Below, piece after piece: positions 24,972-33,182 of a DNA stretch of 33,322 nt (its first letter is position 1; the number at the start of each line of letters is the position of its first letter). The notes beneath the pieces were generated by a model, which saw nothing but the letters and a program-made list of their open reading frames with translations, was not told the origin of the DNA and made no database searches. Source of the stretch: Candidatus Thorarchaeota archaeon (GTDB taxonomy: Archaea; Asgardarchaeota; Thorarchaeia; Thorarchaeales; Thorarchaeaceae); contig JAEORX010000016.1 in NCBI GenBank assembly GCA_016840685.1, positions 1-33,322 on the forward strand, in the 5' to 3' direction. The position numbers were made by a program, and so were the translations under genes.

Positions 24972-26255
24972 TTACTTTTTCATGTGCATCATTATTCCAA
25001 AATGTATCTTAACCTTCTTCAAAGCAAACCAAGTCAAGATGGCAAACATCACTGCCAGTACTCCTGAAAGGATCCACAGAAATCTCAAACTTCCTGAGAT
25101 GGTCCATACAAATGCACCTAAAGGTGCCGAAACCAACCCTGTAGCAGAGGTAGTTGATGAAAAGAGGCCAAGTGCAGTTGCCTTCATATCAGGTGGTACG
25201 CCATTGACTACTAACATGCCTTCTGTTGCTGTCCAAACAATTACAGGACCTGCCCAAAATCCATTCAGAAGTATGAGCAACCATGCTCCAGAACCAAGTC
25301 CAATTGCAATCATAATGATTGAGTTCGCAATTAAGCTAAGAACCAACCCCATTTTTGTACTACGCCCAGCAATACCACTTAAAGAGTACATTACTAGGAC
25401 GGTGACAATTGAAAATACACTTGAAGATAGAGCAAAGAAATCCAAGCTTACACCCCAATCATTTACGCTCAAGATTCCAAGATAGGGGATTGCCATCCCA
25501 TATGCTGCATAATAGCCAACCATCGCGAGTGTGAATTTCCAGAAAGGATTTCCAATTTCCTTTAGAGGGTTCTCGAAGGTATCCCCTTGTCCATATGTTA
25601 TCATTGGATTATATGTGTCCTGTACAAAAACTGCAGTAAGAATCATTGCGGCGAATGCTGCAACCAAACCTACTAGCAGAAGTATATGCATCTGCATTTC
25701 TGCTTGGAGCAAGAAGATTGCTATGATAGGACTCATAGCGTCAACTGCATAAGCAGGCATCAAGACCATTGTAATTTTTCTTGTTGCTGCAGGGCTTGTG
25801 TCAGCTGAGATCTCATCTGCTGGTATTGTTCGTGATATCACAACAACGAAACTCCAGCCAAAGTATTGGAGGGAATAAGCAACTACGATGAATGGCCAAA
25901 CTGGTATTAGATAAAGTAAGAACAACCCGACCAACTGCGGAATGAATGAAATAAGGAGTGCATTTTTTCTTCCTATTGCATCAGCCAGTGTGCCTGACAT
26001 TGTGTATCCTGCAAGTCCAGCAAGAGCGCCTGCCGCAAAAATTATCCCAATCTGCCAGGGGAACAGAAACGAATCAAGAGAGATAGAAAACTGCCAAGTC
26101 CAGATACTTACTGATAATTGAGCAATACCAGCTACTAAGGCAACACGCCAGAGAGAATTATTGAGGCCTAGGAAAGTGCGTCTTGTAGAGAGCCCACTTG
26201 ATAGTATGGTCTCTTCTGACTGAATTCTTTCCTGTGAAAGGGTCAAAACTATCAA
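24972..26255 (-). CDS. MFS transporter
   Basis: 427 residues with about twelve membrane helices. The loop between helices 2 and 3 carries the MFS motif A in the form GTLADAIGRKNALL. The second half repeats the pattern weakly (SGIAGRSTKMGLVL). The substrate cannot be told; motifs of drug efflux and sugar subfamilies are not distinctive. The nominal start is TTG 26255, and the N terminus is uncertain. It follows a truncated oxidoreductase, which hints at a rearranged region. Confidence 0.8.
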   Translation of the reverse strand: MIVLTLSQERIQSEETILSSGLSTRRTFLGLNNSLWRVALVAGIAQLSVSIWTWQFSISLDSFLFPWQIGIIFAAGALAGLAGYTMSGTLADAIGRKNALLISFIPQLVGLFLLYLIPVWPFIVVAYSLQYFGWSFVVVISRTIPADEISADTSPAATRKITMVLMPAYAVDAMSPIIAIFLLQAEMQMHILLLVGLVAAFAAMILTAVFVQDTYNPMITYGQGDTFENPLKEIGNPFWKFTLAMVGYYAAYGMAIPYLGILSVNDWGVSLDFFALSSSVFSIVTVLVMYSLSGIAGRSTKMGLVLSLIANSIIMIAIGLGSGAWLLILLNGFWAGPVIVWTATEGMLVVNGVPPDMKATALGLFSSTTSATGLVSAPLGAFVWTISGSLRFLWILSGVLAVMFAILTWFALKKVKIHFGIMMHMKK

Positions 26256-26434
26256 GCCCCATCATTTTGTTGAGTAACGCCTCAAGCTAGGGCTCGATTT
26301 GGAAGGCTTATAGCCTTGTCTAAGGAGGAAACATGCTCTAGACACTGTCTAGGACACCCAATAAAAGCCAAGGATTAATACCGTGCAAATGCTCGAAATT
26401 AACTGATATTAAATCATCACATTCGCAAAGGAAT

Positions 26435-26641
26435 CTATTCATCGAATATGAATACATCTTCGATTCTGGTCTTTAGTGCTCTTGCAACCCTGTAGGCTAA
26501 CCTCAGGGATGGGTTGTATTTGCCCTTTTCAAGAAATATTATCGTTTCTCGTCGAACTCCCACTTGCCTAGCTAATTCCTCTTGTGTCAGATTTAATTCG
26601 TTCCGGAGTTCTTTCATTCGAGTCTTCATCAAGAAGTTCAT
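26435..26641 (-). CDS. XRE-family helix-turn-helix regulator, paired with a membrane protein
   Basis: 68 residues, nearly all one XRE (Cro/cI-like) domain: [20 protein letters not shown], then [20 protein letters not shown] and a closing helix. This short form is common in bacteria and archaea beside a small membrane protein (DUF2178/DUF3796-like), where it acts as a repressor. The start overlaps the stop of that upstream gene by 4 bases. The promoter in front of the pair contains a 16-base tandem repeat, the likely binding site. Confidence 0.85.
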   Translation of the reverse strand: MNFLMKTRMKELRNELNLTQEELARQVGVRRETIIFLEKGKYNPSLRLAYRVARALKTRIEDVFIFDE

Positions 26642-26961
26642 TCCCCTTTTCTATCATAATAAATATAGGAAAAAACAAAGGACACCATACTTCCAACGAA
26701 AAGAATAGAGAATACTATTGGAAATGCTGTGGTTGCTACAAATGAAACGAGATAGACAAGAGAGAACGCCATTGTAATTACGAATAGGATGAAGGAGTTT
26801 CTGCATGCACGATTGATGTTGCTATCAATCCTTTCATCAGTTCCTGTACCTCCAAAAGCGCTGAGGAATCCAAGAAATCCAAAGAAACCATAAAATCCAA
26901 GATTTCCAGTGATGGGCCCTAGAAATCCTAGCAGTCCCAAAAATCCCAGGAGACTCACCAT
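26638..26961 (-). CDS. Small DUF3796-like membrane protein, partner of XRE regulator
   Basis: 107 residues from ATG 26961, chosen because GAGG lies about 6 bases upstream; an ATG at 26982 in the same frame would add 7 residues. A Gly/Phe/Leu-rich stretch ([13 protein letters not shown], then [11 protein letters not shown]) opens the protein and resembles DUF3796. Two hydrophobic helices follow (about 60-105). The family partner is an XRE regulator, here translationally coupled. The function of such pairs is unknown; sensing of membrane state or an antitoxin-like role has been suggested for similar pairs, without proof here. Confidence 0.7.
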   Translation of the reverse strand: MVSLLGFLGLLGFLGPITGNLGFYGFFGFLGFLSAFGGTGTDERIDSNINRACRNSFILFVITMAFSLVYLVSFVATTAFPIVFSILFVGSMVSFVFSYIYYDRKGE

Positions 26962-26982
26962 GTTGATCCTCATTATCATCAC

Positions 26983-27020
26983 AACGTTAACTATTTCTAA
27001 CGTTATATATTTCTAACATT
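26983..27020. repeat. 16-bp tandem repeat, candidate operator of the XRE pair
   Basis: AACGTTAACTATTTCT (26983-26998), AACGTTATATATTTCT (26999-27014) and a partial third AACATT (27015-27020) form an array with a 16-base period. The AT-rich centre reads TATATAA on the minus strand and can serve as the TATA box of the membrane-protein/XRE operon, so occupancy would block transcription. Confidence 0.55.
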
Positions 27021-27128
27021 TGCCTTTAACCTTTACTATTCAATCAATCATCAACAAATTGAGAATAGCTCTTTTCGATGGGAAAGATTCAAGCACCATT
27101 CTTCTATCATATTTCCGAGGATTGAGAA

Positions 27129-27617
27129 ATGGAACATCATTTTTGCATGCAATGTGGAAGTCCACTCTTGCCCTGTGAGAGTCAAGAATGGGATTACGAG
27201 TGTTCAAAATGCGAAAAGAAATACTATAACAATCCTGTTCCTGTCGTCGCAGCTCTTGTCTTCAAAGATGACAAATTGGTCATTGTAAGCTCGAAGAACA
27301 AAGATCTATGGGGTCTTCCTGGAGGTTTTGTGGAAACTGGAGAGTCACTTGAAGATGCAATTATACGCGAAGTTAAGGAGGAAACCAGCCTGCAAATTAG
27401 AGTAACCGATTATTTAGCTTCATATCCTCTAGTGAGAAACCAGACAGAGATGGTGTTCATGGTGTTCATCTCCGAAGTACTTGCAGGCAAACCCAAAGCT
27501 GGTGATGATGTAAAGGAACTGAAAATACTATCACCATCCGAAGCTAGACTGCAATTAACAGGAAAGTATGCAAAGAAAGCGCTAGAATGTTGGATGCGTC
27601 TTGCTACAGATTTATGA
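27129..27617 (+). CDS. Nudix hydrolase with N-terminal zinc ribbon
   Basis: 162 residues. A zinc ribbon (Cys6, 9, 25, 28) is followed by a Nudix domain. The Nudix box starts at Gly66 (GFVETGESLEDAII, then REVKEETSL) and has Ser87 in place of the usual Gly; all Glu metal ligands are present. Such proteins hydrolyse nucleoside diphosphate derivatives, for instance NADH, ADP-ribose or oxidised nucleotides. The exact substrate is not evident; NudC is longer and has its own SQPWPFPxS array, which is missing. The start ATG has GAGG about 9 bases upstream. Confidence 0.88.
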   Translation: MEHHFCMQCGSPLLPCESQEWDYECSKCEKKYYNNPVPVVAALVFKDDKLVIVSSKNKDLWGLPGGFVETGESLEDAIIREVKEETSLQIRVTDYLASYPLVRNQTEMVFMVFISEVLAGKPKAGDDVKELKILSPSEARLQLTGKYAKKALECWMRLATDL

Positions 27618-27662
27618 AATATTAGAAACTATATTATGATGGAATATACGGAGAAAATAGGA

Positions 27663-28067
27663 ATGAAGGAATCAATGTCGGCTCACGACCTTAAAGGTCT
27701 AAAATTGATTGCAGATCTGTGCATTATCGAAGGAATCTTATTAGTTGGATCCGGTGTAGTGCTTCTAGTGTTGGGCTCTTTATCTGCTATCTTTCCTGTT
27801 GTCGCTGGTATTCTTATGATGGCGATGGGATATTATCTTGATGATCTTCGAAAGATTGCTTGGTGGGGAGTAATCATCACTAACTCTCTTTCTTTAGTAG
27901 GGCTTTTGGTAGGGACTCTCTTCTCTAATATCATCAATCAACTTCCGATTGGGCAAACAGATTTTGCTACACTCGTCATCAATATACCACTAAGTGTCCT
28001 AGTAATTGGTTATCTACTAAGAAGTAAAGTTCGTTCTCTCTTTTTTGAAGAACCCGCTATTTTATAG
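27663..28067 (+). CDS. Small four-helix membrane protein
   Basis: 134 residues from ATG 27663, preferred because GGAG lies at 27650-27653; an in-frame ATG at 27636 adds 9 residues but has no ribosome site. Four hydrophobic helices are seen, with a short basic C terminus. It lies 45 bases past the Nudix gene and may share its transcript. No family recognised. Confidence 0.55.
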   Translation: MKESMSAHDLKGLKLIADLCIIEGILLVGSGVVLLVLGSLSAIFPVVAGILMMAMGYYLDDLRKIAWWGVIITNSLSLVGLLVGTLFSNIINQLPIGQTDFATLVINIPLSVLVIGYLLRSKVRSLFFEEPAIL

Positions 28068-28070
28068 AAA

Positions 28071-28174
28071 TGGGGCCCAGGGGGGGAATCGAACCCCCGG
28101 CCAAGGAGCCACAATCCTTGATGTTACCACTGTACCTGATAGATTAGAAACTATCAGTTTACACCACCTAGGCC
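28071..28174 (-). tRNA. tRNA-His (GTG) with intron in the D-loop and encoded CCA
   Basis: On the minus strand the acceptor GCCTAGG pairs with CCTGGGC (one G-U). A genome-encoded G-1 (28174) faces discriminator C73 (28074), the tRNA-His hallmark, and CCA is encoded at 28073-28071. The anticodon stem AAGGA/TCCTT closes loop TTGTGGC with anticodon GTG. The T arm is GGGGG-TTCGATT-CCCCC. The D stem GTGT/ACAT closes only if 29 bases (about 28131-28159) are removed; the D-loop is then AGTGGTA with A14, G18, G19 and A21 in place. Mature length is 75 with G-1 and CCA. It is convergent with the preceding membrane protein gene. Confidence 0.92.
28131..28159 (-). other. Candidate 29-base tRNA intron with hairpin
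   Basis: The insertion in the D-loop contains CTGATAG-TTTCTAAT-CTATCAG, a perfect 7-bp stem with an 8-base loop. It is flanked by TGTA and TACA, which also pair and span the presumed exon borders. This fits a relaxed bulge-helix-bulge substrate for the archaeal splicing endonuclease. The exact cut sites are uncertain by one base because an A is repeated at the border. Confidence 0.75.
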
Positions 28175-28369
28175 ATAGATTACGTGGCAAATCAGGGTCA
28201 GAGATTTTCTCTTATTAGCTTATCTCCAAGTACATAACAGCAGGGTTCCCAGATATTTTGCATCTCTGGAAAACAGAACTCGTTACTTGACATCTTTGGT
28301 GTCCAACAGACATTGATTAATAGATGATTTACGCGATACTCATCGAACAATCAATCCGAGGCTGTGTGA

Positions 28370-28915
28370 ATGAAAAGAGAAGTCAAAGTTGTTCCATATA
28401 GCCACGATTGGCCAAGATTGTATCAGTTAGAAGTTGTTGAATTGAGAAAAGTGCTCGGAAACGAAATTGAGTCCACTTTTCATATTGGTAGTACGGCAAT
28501 TCCTGGAATGATAGCGAAACCAATCATAGACATTCTCTTAGAAGTGAAGAGCATTTCAAAAATCGATGATTACAACGATGATATGATGAAACTTGGGTAT
28601 GATCCACGGGGAGAATTTGGAATTCCTAGAAGACGCTATTTCAGTAAAAACAATATTAATGATGTCCGTACTCACCACGTTCATGCATTCCAATCAGGGG
28701 ACATTGGTCTGGAACGCCACCTTGCATTCAGAGACTACATGATTGCACATCCAGAAGATGCACGAGAATATGCTCAACTAAAATTGAATCTCGCACGGGT
28801 TTTCCCTTGGGACATTGATGGATACTGCAAAGGAAAGGAATCCTACATCGATGATATGGAGAAACGAGCCCTTCTCTGGCATCGTTCATTGAAAGACAAT
28901 GTCACAACATCGTAG
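28370..28915 (+). CDS. GrpB family (UPF0157) nucleotidyltransferase-like protein
   Basis: 181 residues. The opening VVPYSHDWPRLYQLE and the motif HIGSTAIPGMIAKPIIDILL (38-57) with Gly40-Ser41 and Asp54 are diagnostic of GrpB, a member of the nucleotidyltransferase fold. The later HVHAFQSGD and the closing KESYIDDMEKRAL also fit. The biochemical role is not settled for the family; some members are fused to dephospho-CoA kinase, others look like minimal nucleotidyltransferases. It stands alone after the tRNA. Confidence 0.88.
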   Translation: MKREVKVVPYSHDWPRLYQLEVVELRKVLGNEIESTFHIGSTAIPGMIAKPIIDILLEVKSISKIDDYNDDMMKLGYDPRGEFGIPRRRYFSKNNINDVRTHHVHAFQSGDIGLERHLAFRDYMIAHPEDAREYAQLKLNLARVFPWDIDGYCKGKESYIDDMEKRALLWHRSLKDNVTTS

Positions 28916-28987
28916 TGTTTATCACTTCTATCAACCTTTTCGCAAATTTCCCAGTATAACCAACATTGAGGAGTTATCACTTATCTT

Positions 28988-30871
28988 TCATAGATTGAGG
29001 AGGAAGGTGTACTGGTCGTCCTCAATGCTGAGCTTACTCTCAATCAGCTTGCCAGTTCTGTGAATGAAGTCAATCATTGGGATGTTCTTTGGATGTACGT
29101 AGGCAATGAACGCACTAACACCCTTGCTCTTTGCAATCCGCATCATCTGACTCAATAGGAACGTACCAATCCCCTTGTTCTGATACTCATCCTGCACAAG
29201 AAGAGCAAACTCTGCTTGGTTGGTACTTCTATTCAACAAGTATCTCCCAGCGGCGATGATTTTTTCGCATTCTTCTCCCTGTCCCAACACCCCAACAAGG
29301 GATATGTCCGACTCCTGGTCAACATAGTAGAACTCCTGAAGTGTCTGTCTACGCAGGCTTCTGAGAGGAGTCAAGAACCTGAAGAAGATTGATTCTTCAC
29401 TGAGTCCATAAAAGAGACCTTTGATTCGATCTGCATCATCTGGTCGAATCAGTCTCACATGTACAGTTATTGGTCCCTCTGGACCTTCAAACTCCTCCTG
29501 TGCTTCATATTCGGTTGGGAAGTAGGTCCCTCTTGATAGAAATGGAACCTGATCCTCAAACACATATCGCATATCCTTGGCTGCTTCAAGAAGTCCATTT
29601 CGGAATTCTGGATGTGCAATGGCAATGAGAGATAGGACACGCTCCCGTATTGTCTTCCCTCGAAGCATGGCTAGACCATACTCTGTGATTATCACATCCA
29701 CATCGCCACGTGTTGTAACAACTCCTGCCCCTTCACTAAGACGTGGGACTATTTTCGAAACTGTTCCATTAAGTGCCGTAGATTTAAGGCATATGACAGA
29801 CTTTCCACCTTCTGACCTGGAGGCTCCTCTAATGAAGTCCACTTGGCCTCCAATTCCACTATAAAACGCATGACCAATTGAGTCTGAACAGACCTGACCA
29901 GTCAGGTCAACCTCCAGAGCTGAATTAATGGCCACCATTTTCCTATTCTGACTGATGATATATGGATCGTTCACATAGGATGTGTCTCTGAAGTCGAATA
30001 ATGGATTGTTGTTCACATAGTCATAGAGCTTCTTTGTACCCATTGCAAAACTTGCAGTGACCTTTCCTCGATTGATACTCTTCTTCATATTTGTGACAAT
30101 TCCACTCTCGATCAAGTCGATTATGCTATCGCTGAATGTTTCAGTATGTACTCCCAGGTCCTTGACTGCGGAATTGATGAGGTTCGTAGTGACTGCCTTA
30201 GCAACCGTACCAATACCGACTTCAATTGTGGACTCATTCTCTATTAGTTTCGCTGCATACTCACCAATACGGTTTTTCCGCTCGCTTACATCTGGTGATT
30301 CAAACTCTCTCAGGGGTTCAGTAAAGGGTACAAGATAGTCCATCTCCTTCACATGCAGAAAGGAATCACCATGGGTGACAGGCATTCTCTCGTTCACTTG
30401 CGCAATCACCAAGTCTGCATTTTCTGCTCCTGTTTTTGTGATGTCTACGGAAATTCCGAGTGAACAATAACCAAACTCATCTGGAGGACTGACCTGTATC
30501 AATGCCGCATCAAGTGGTATCCTCCTTGTTCTAAAGAAAAATGGAATATCTGATAATGGTGCTGGTGTATAATCTGCACGACCCTCAGAAACTGCATTTC
30601 TAATATTGTCTGATACAAAGAATGTATTGTGCCTGAACTGTGTTTGGAACTTCGGATCTGCAGAAGGTGTGTTACCAATTGTGAGTAGATGGACTATCTC
30701 ATTATCCGCCATCTTGTTTGCATTCTTTCCTAATTCCTGAACAAGGTGAAATGGGACACCGCAGCCTGTTCCGAGAAAAATACGACTACCTCTTCTAATC
30801 TTCGAAATGGCCTTGGTAGCGGTAACAATCTTGTTCTTGTATCTCTCAGTCCAATCTCCTTTGGCATTCAT
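28988..30871 (-). CDS. Acetyl-CoA hydrolase/CoA-transferase fused to a GNAT acetyltransferase domain
   Basis: 627 residues. Residues about 10-440 match the acetyl-CoA hydrolase / 4-hydroxybutyrate CoA-transferase family: SRIFLGTGCGVPFHLVQEL at the start, GIGTVAKAV in the middle, and VDVIITEYGLAMLRGKTIRE in the second half. Residues about 470-620 are a GNAT domain with the acetyl-CoA loop QDEYQNKGIGTFLLSQMM. The two domains share acetyl-CoA as a ligand, so self-regulation or protein acetylation linked to CoA level is conceivable. Relatives with this fusion exist in bacteria. GAGG lies about 10 bases before the ATG. It lies beside the CODH/ACS genes, which fits acetyl-CoA metabolism. Confidence 0.88.
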   Translation of the reverse strand: MNAKGDWTERYKNKIVTATKAISKIRRGSRIFLGTGCGVPFHLVQELGKNANKMADNEIVHLLTIGNTPSADPKFQTQFRHNTFFVSDNIRNAVSEGRADYTPAPLSDIPFFFRTRRIPLDAALIQVSPPDEFGYCSLGISVDITKTGAENADLVIAQVNERMPVTHGDSFLHVKEMDYLVPFTEPLREFESPDVSERKNRIGEYAAKLIENESTIEVGIGTVAKAVTTNLINSAVKDLGVHTETFSDSIIDLIESGIVTNMKKSINRGKVTASFAMGTKKLYDYVNNNPLFDFRDTSYVNDPYIISQNRKMVAINSALEVDLTGQVCSDSIGHAFYSGIGGQVDFIRGASRSEGGKSVICLKSTALNGTVSKIVPRLSEGAGVVTTRGDVDVIITEYGLAMLRGKTIRERVLSLIAIAHPEFRNGLLEAAKDMRYVFEDQVPFLSRGTYFPTEYEAQEEFEGPEGPITVHVRLIRPDDADRIKGLFYGLSEESIFFRFLTPLRSLRRQTLQEFYYVDQESDISLVGVLGQGEECEKIIAAGRYLLNRSTNQAEFALLVQDEYQNKGIGTFLLSQMMRIAKSKGVSAFIAYVHPKNIPMIDFIHRTGKLIESKLSIEDDQYTFLLNL

Positions 30872-30945
30872 TTTTAGTCGCCTCAGGTTAAAGTAACCAG
30901 TCCAAACGAATAGATTTGAGCGTTTCGAGTTAAATTTTGGGGAAA

Positions 30946-31755
30946 TTAGGAGTCTTGTCCGAGTAACTTAAGCAGTGTGACTTCACTGAGCAAGCCAAGT
31001 TTTTCGGCTATGGATTCTACTGCTTTCACTGCAGGTGATTCTCCATCGAGCTCAAACAATGGTACTCCATTGTAGTTTACTTTCATGAGTTCTTCATCAC
31101 TGGGAATCATCCCAATGAGTTGTAACCCTTCAGCCTCAAACTGGCTCCTGAGGTCTTCCTCCATCTCTACAGGAAACCTATTTCCAATCACAACAATCTT
31201 CTTGAATTCAATATGAACCTCCTTTGCTAGGTCCCTTATCCTCAAAGCGGCCTCAAAAGCAGCTCTTGATGGGTCCACTACAATAATGAGAACATCTACA
31301 TTTCTATTAGTACGTCTACTTAGGTGTTCGAGACCTGCAGTCATATCCAGCAATGTGATTTCATAGTTCTTACTCAAAGTATCTAGAATCTGGGTGAGGA
31401 GCCTATTGACATAGCAATAACACCCCTCGCCCTCTGTTCTTCCCATCGCTAAGAAATCGAATTTTGGGCTCTCGATGAGTGCCTCAAAAATCTCTCCTTC
31501 CAGCACATCCTGCTTTGTAACCTCCCCAGAATATGTACCTTTATCAATATCTTGTCGTAGCTTGGTCGCAATTGAACCGACTGATTTTGAAACTTCAATT
31601 CCAAGAGCTCTGGGCAGATTCATAACAGGATCTGCATCAACAACGAGAAGGTCTCTTTTTGTCTTCTCAATGACAATTCGTGTAAGAAGAGCGGCTGCTG
31701 TTGTCTTTCCCACACCACCCTTGCCTGATATCGAAATTACTAGACGCTCTCTCAT
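30946..31755 (-). CDS. cooC: CooC/AcsF-like nickel-insertion ATPase for CODH/ACS
   Basis: 269 residues from ATG 31755, a MinD/ParA-fold ATPase. The deviant Walker A SGKGGVGKTT sits at 9-18. The CooC signature GEGCYCYVN carries the Cys-x-Cys metal site that binds nickel between monomers. DMTAGLEHLSR is the family switch II region. CooC matures the nickel-containing C cluster of CO dehydrogenase. It directly follows cdhE, with 11 bases between. An ATG at 31782 in frame would overlap cdhE; the GAGGAG there is nearer to serve the 31755 start. Confidence 0.9.
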   Translation of the reverse strand: MRERLVISISGKGGVGKTTAAALLTRIVIEKTKRDLLVVDADPVMNLPRALGIEVSKSVGSIATKLRQDIDKGTYSGEVTKQDVLEGEIFEALIESPKFDFLAMGRTEGEGCYCYVNRLLTQILDTLSKNYEITLLDMTAGLEHLSRRTNRNVDVLIIVVDPSRAAFEAALRIRDLAKEVHIEFKKIVVIGNRFPVEMEEDLRSQFEAEGLQLIGMIPSDEELMKVNYNGVPLFELDGESPAVKAVESIAEKLGLLSEVTLLKLLGQDS

Positions 31756-31766
31756 ACTAGCAGATT

Positions 31767-33182
31767 TCACTCCTCTTTCCATTTGCCCTCTTGTAAATAC
31801 TTTGGAATTCCGCTCGAATCTCGTGGACCAACTTTGACAGTCCACCCACTGACATCTTCAGTTTCGCCACTGATTCGCGCTGCCATCCCTGGACTGATCA
31901 AGATTTTATGGTTCACTTTGTCAGCGACTTTGTATTCCTCGAGAGCTTCTGCTACTCCATCAGCTGTGAGCTTTCGTCCTGCTACGGCGGATTGAACGCT
32001 CATTCCTTCTGTATCAACTACAAGCAAATATGCTTTGACGCCTGCTTGCTTGATGTCACTCTCGACAGTAAAGTATGTCAGAGCAAAATTCGTTGTATAC
32101 ATAACAGGTGAGTCAGGATTTACGTCTCCAAATTCCATCAATCCAGGTTCAACTGCTACTGGCTTTACTGGGTCTGTATAGAGGTTGCTACGGAGGAATG
32201 TAATCGGGAGATTAGTCCACATGTCTACACTGTGCAAGATAAGTATGTCTGCGTACCTTACAATCTGAGCTGATGCTGTTAAGACTTCATCCCATTTAGT
32301 TAGTTCAGGAGCCTCGTCCTTCTTATAATCTGCCCAGACTGAAATTGGAGTGCCAAGTATAGGATACCCTAGTAGCTCGTTGTCTTCGATTATTGCCGAA
32401 CGCCTTAGTTGCGTGAAATCATCAACTGTATTTCCAAGACCTGTTCTAGAAGTAGTCCCTGGGTCAAGAACAATATCCTCTACGCCTATAGCACGAAGCG
32501 TGCTCACAAGCGAAGCAAGATTGTCAAGACTCCCTGGTGCATATGCCACAAGTGGTAGATTATGTGTTGCTGCAAACTCGCCAACCTCTGCCCATGTGTC
32601 TAAAGTGGCAGCATAGAGTAAAGGACGTTTTTCTACTATTGATTTAGCTGCTGCTACAAGCATCTTCGGATCCAAGGAACAAAGAATTATTGGCCAGTTA
32701 GTCAGTTCAGTCAGTTTCTTCGCAGCTGTGGCAAAGGTCTTTGGGTCTTGAGAAACTCCTCGAAGAGCAATCCCATCTAAGCGGAGGTTTGTACCAATAT
32801 AGACATAGGTCCAGTCTTCTATGGATTTCACCCTTGCAGCTAGACCCTCTGCATCAAGTGTGTCTGGTGCATCAAGGAAGAATGCAGTCGGATTACTCCA
32901 TCTCAGATCATGCCTATAGAGGACTAGTTTTCCTCCAACGCTAGTAGCTCTCTCTCCAGTCCCGATTACAACCTCTCTGACTGGTGGCCGAACCAGATCT
33001 CTGAGTTTCTCCAATTTCTTTGCATATTTCATCTCATCAAAAAGAGGAGTGCACGCCTTGAGTTTCACTGTGTGTTCAGCCATCTTTGTAGCAAAAGCCA
33101 TACAATTTGCTTCTCCACACTCTTTGCAGTTTGTCCCTGGGAGGAGTGGATAAATCTCGAGCGGACCTGGTAACTTAGCCAT
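31767..33182 (-). CDS. cdhE: Acetyl-CoA decarbonylase/synthase gamma subunit (corrinoid iron-sulfur protein, large subunit)
   Basis: 471 residues from ATG 33182. CdhE, with CdhD, carries the corrinoid that moves the methyl group from tetrahydropterin to the acetyl-CoA synthase in the Wood-Ljungdahl pathway. Cys19, Cys22, Cys27 and Cys44 near the N terminus (GTNCKECGEANC and KACTPLF) hold the 4Fe-4S cluster. A TIM barrel and a C-terminal cobamide-binding domain follow. GGAGGGAG lies 5 bases before the ATG, and TAATG joins it to the upstream cdhD stop. A frame to 33260 exists but only repeats cdhD in another phase. Confidence 0.95.
   Translation of the reverse strand: MAKLPGPLEIYPLLPGTNCKECGEANCMAFATKMAEHTVKLKACTPLFDEMKYAKKLEKLRDLVRPPVREVVIGTGERATSVGGKLVLYRHDLRWSNPTAFFLDAPDTLDAEGLAARVKSIEDWTYVYIGTNLRLDGIALRGVSQDPKTFATAAKKLTELTNWPIILCSLDPKMLVAAAKSIVEKRPLLYAATLDTWAEVGEFAATHNLPLVAYAPGSLDNLASLVSTLRAIGVEDIVLDPGTTSRTGLGNTVDDFTQLRRSAIIEDNELLGYPILGTPISVWADYKKDEAPELTKWDEVLTASAQIVRYADILILHSVDMWTNLPITFLRSNLYTDPVKPVAVEPGLMEFGDVNPDSPVMYTTNFALTYFTVESDIKQAGVKAYLLVVDTEGMSVQSAVAGRKLTADGVAEALEEYKVADKVNHKILISPGMAARISGETEDVSGWTVKVGPRDSSGIPKYLQEGKWKEE

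Noticed and set aside
24982-25485. 167-codon plus-strand open frame inside the MFS gene
   Set aside because: It is antisense to membrane helices; its Pro/Thr/Ala-rich translation is typical of shadow frames.
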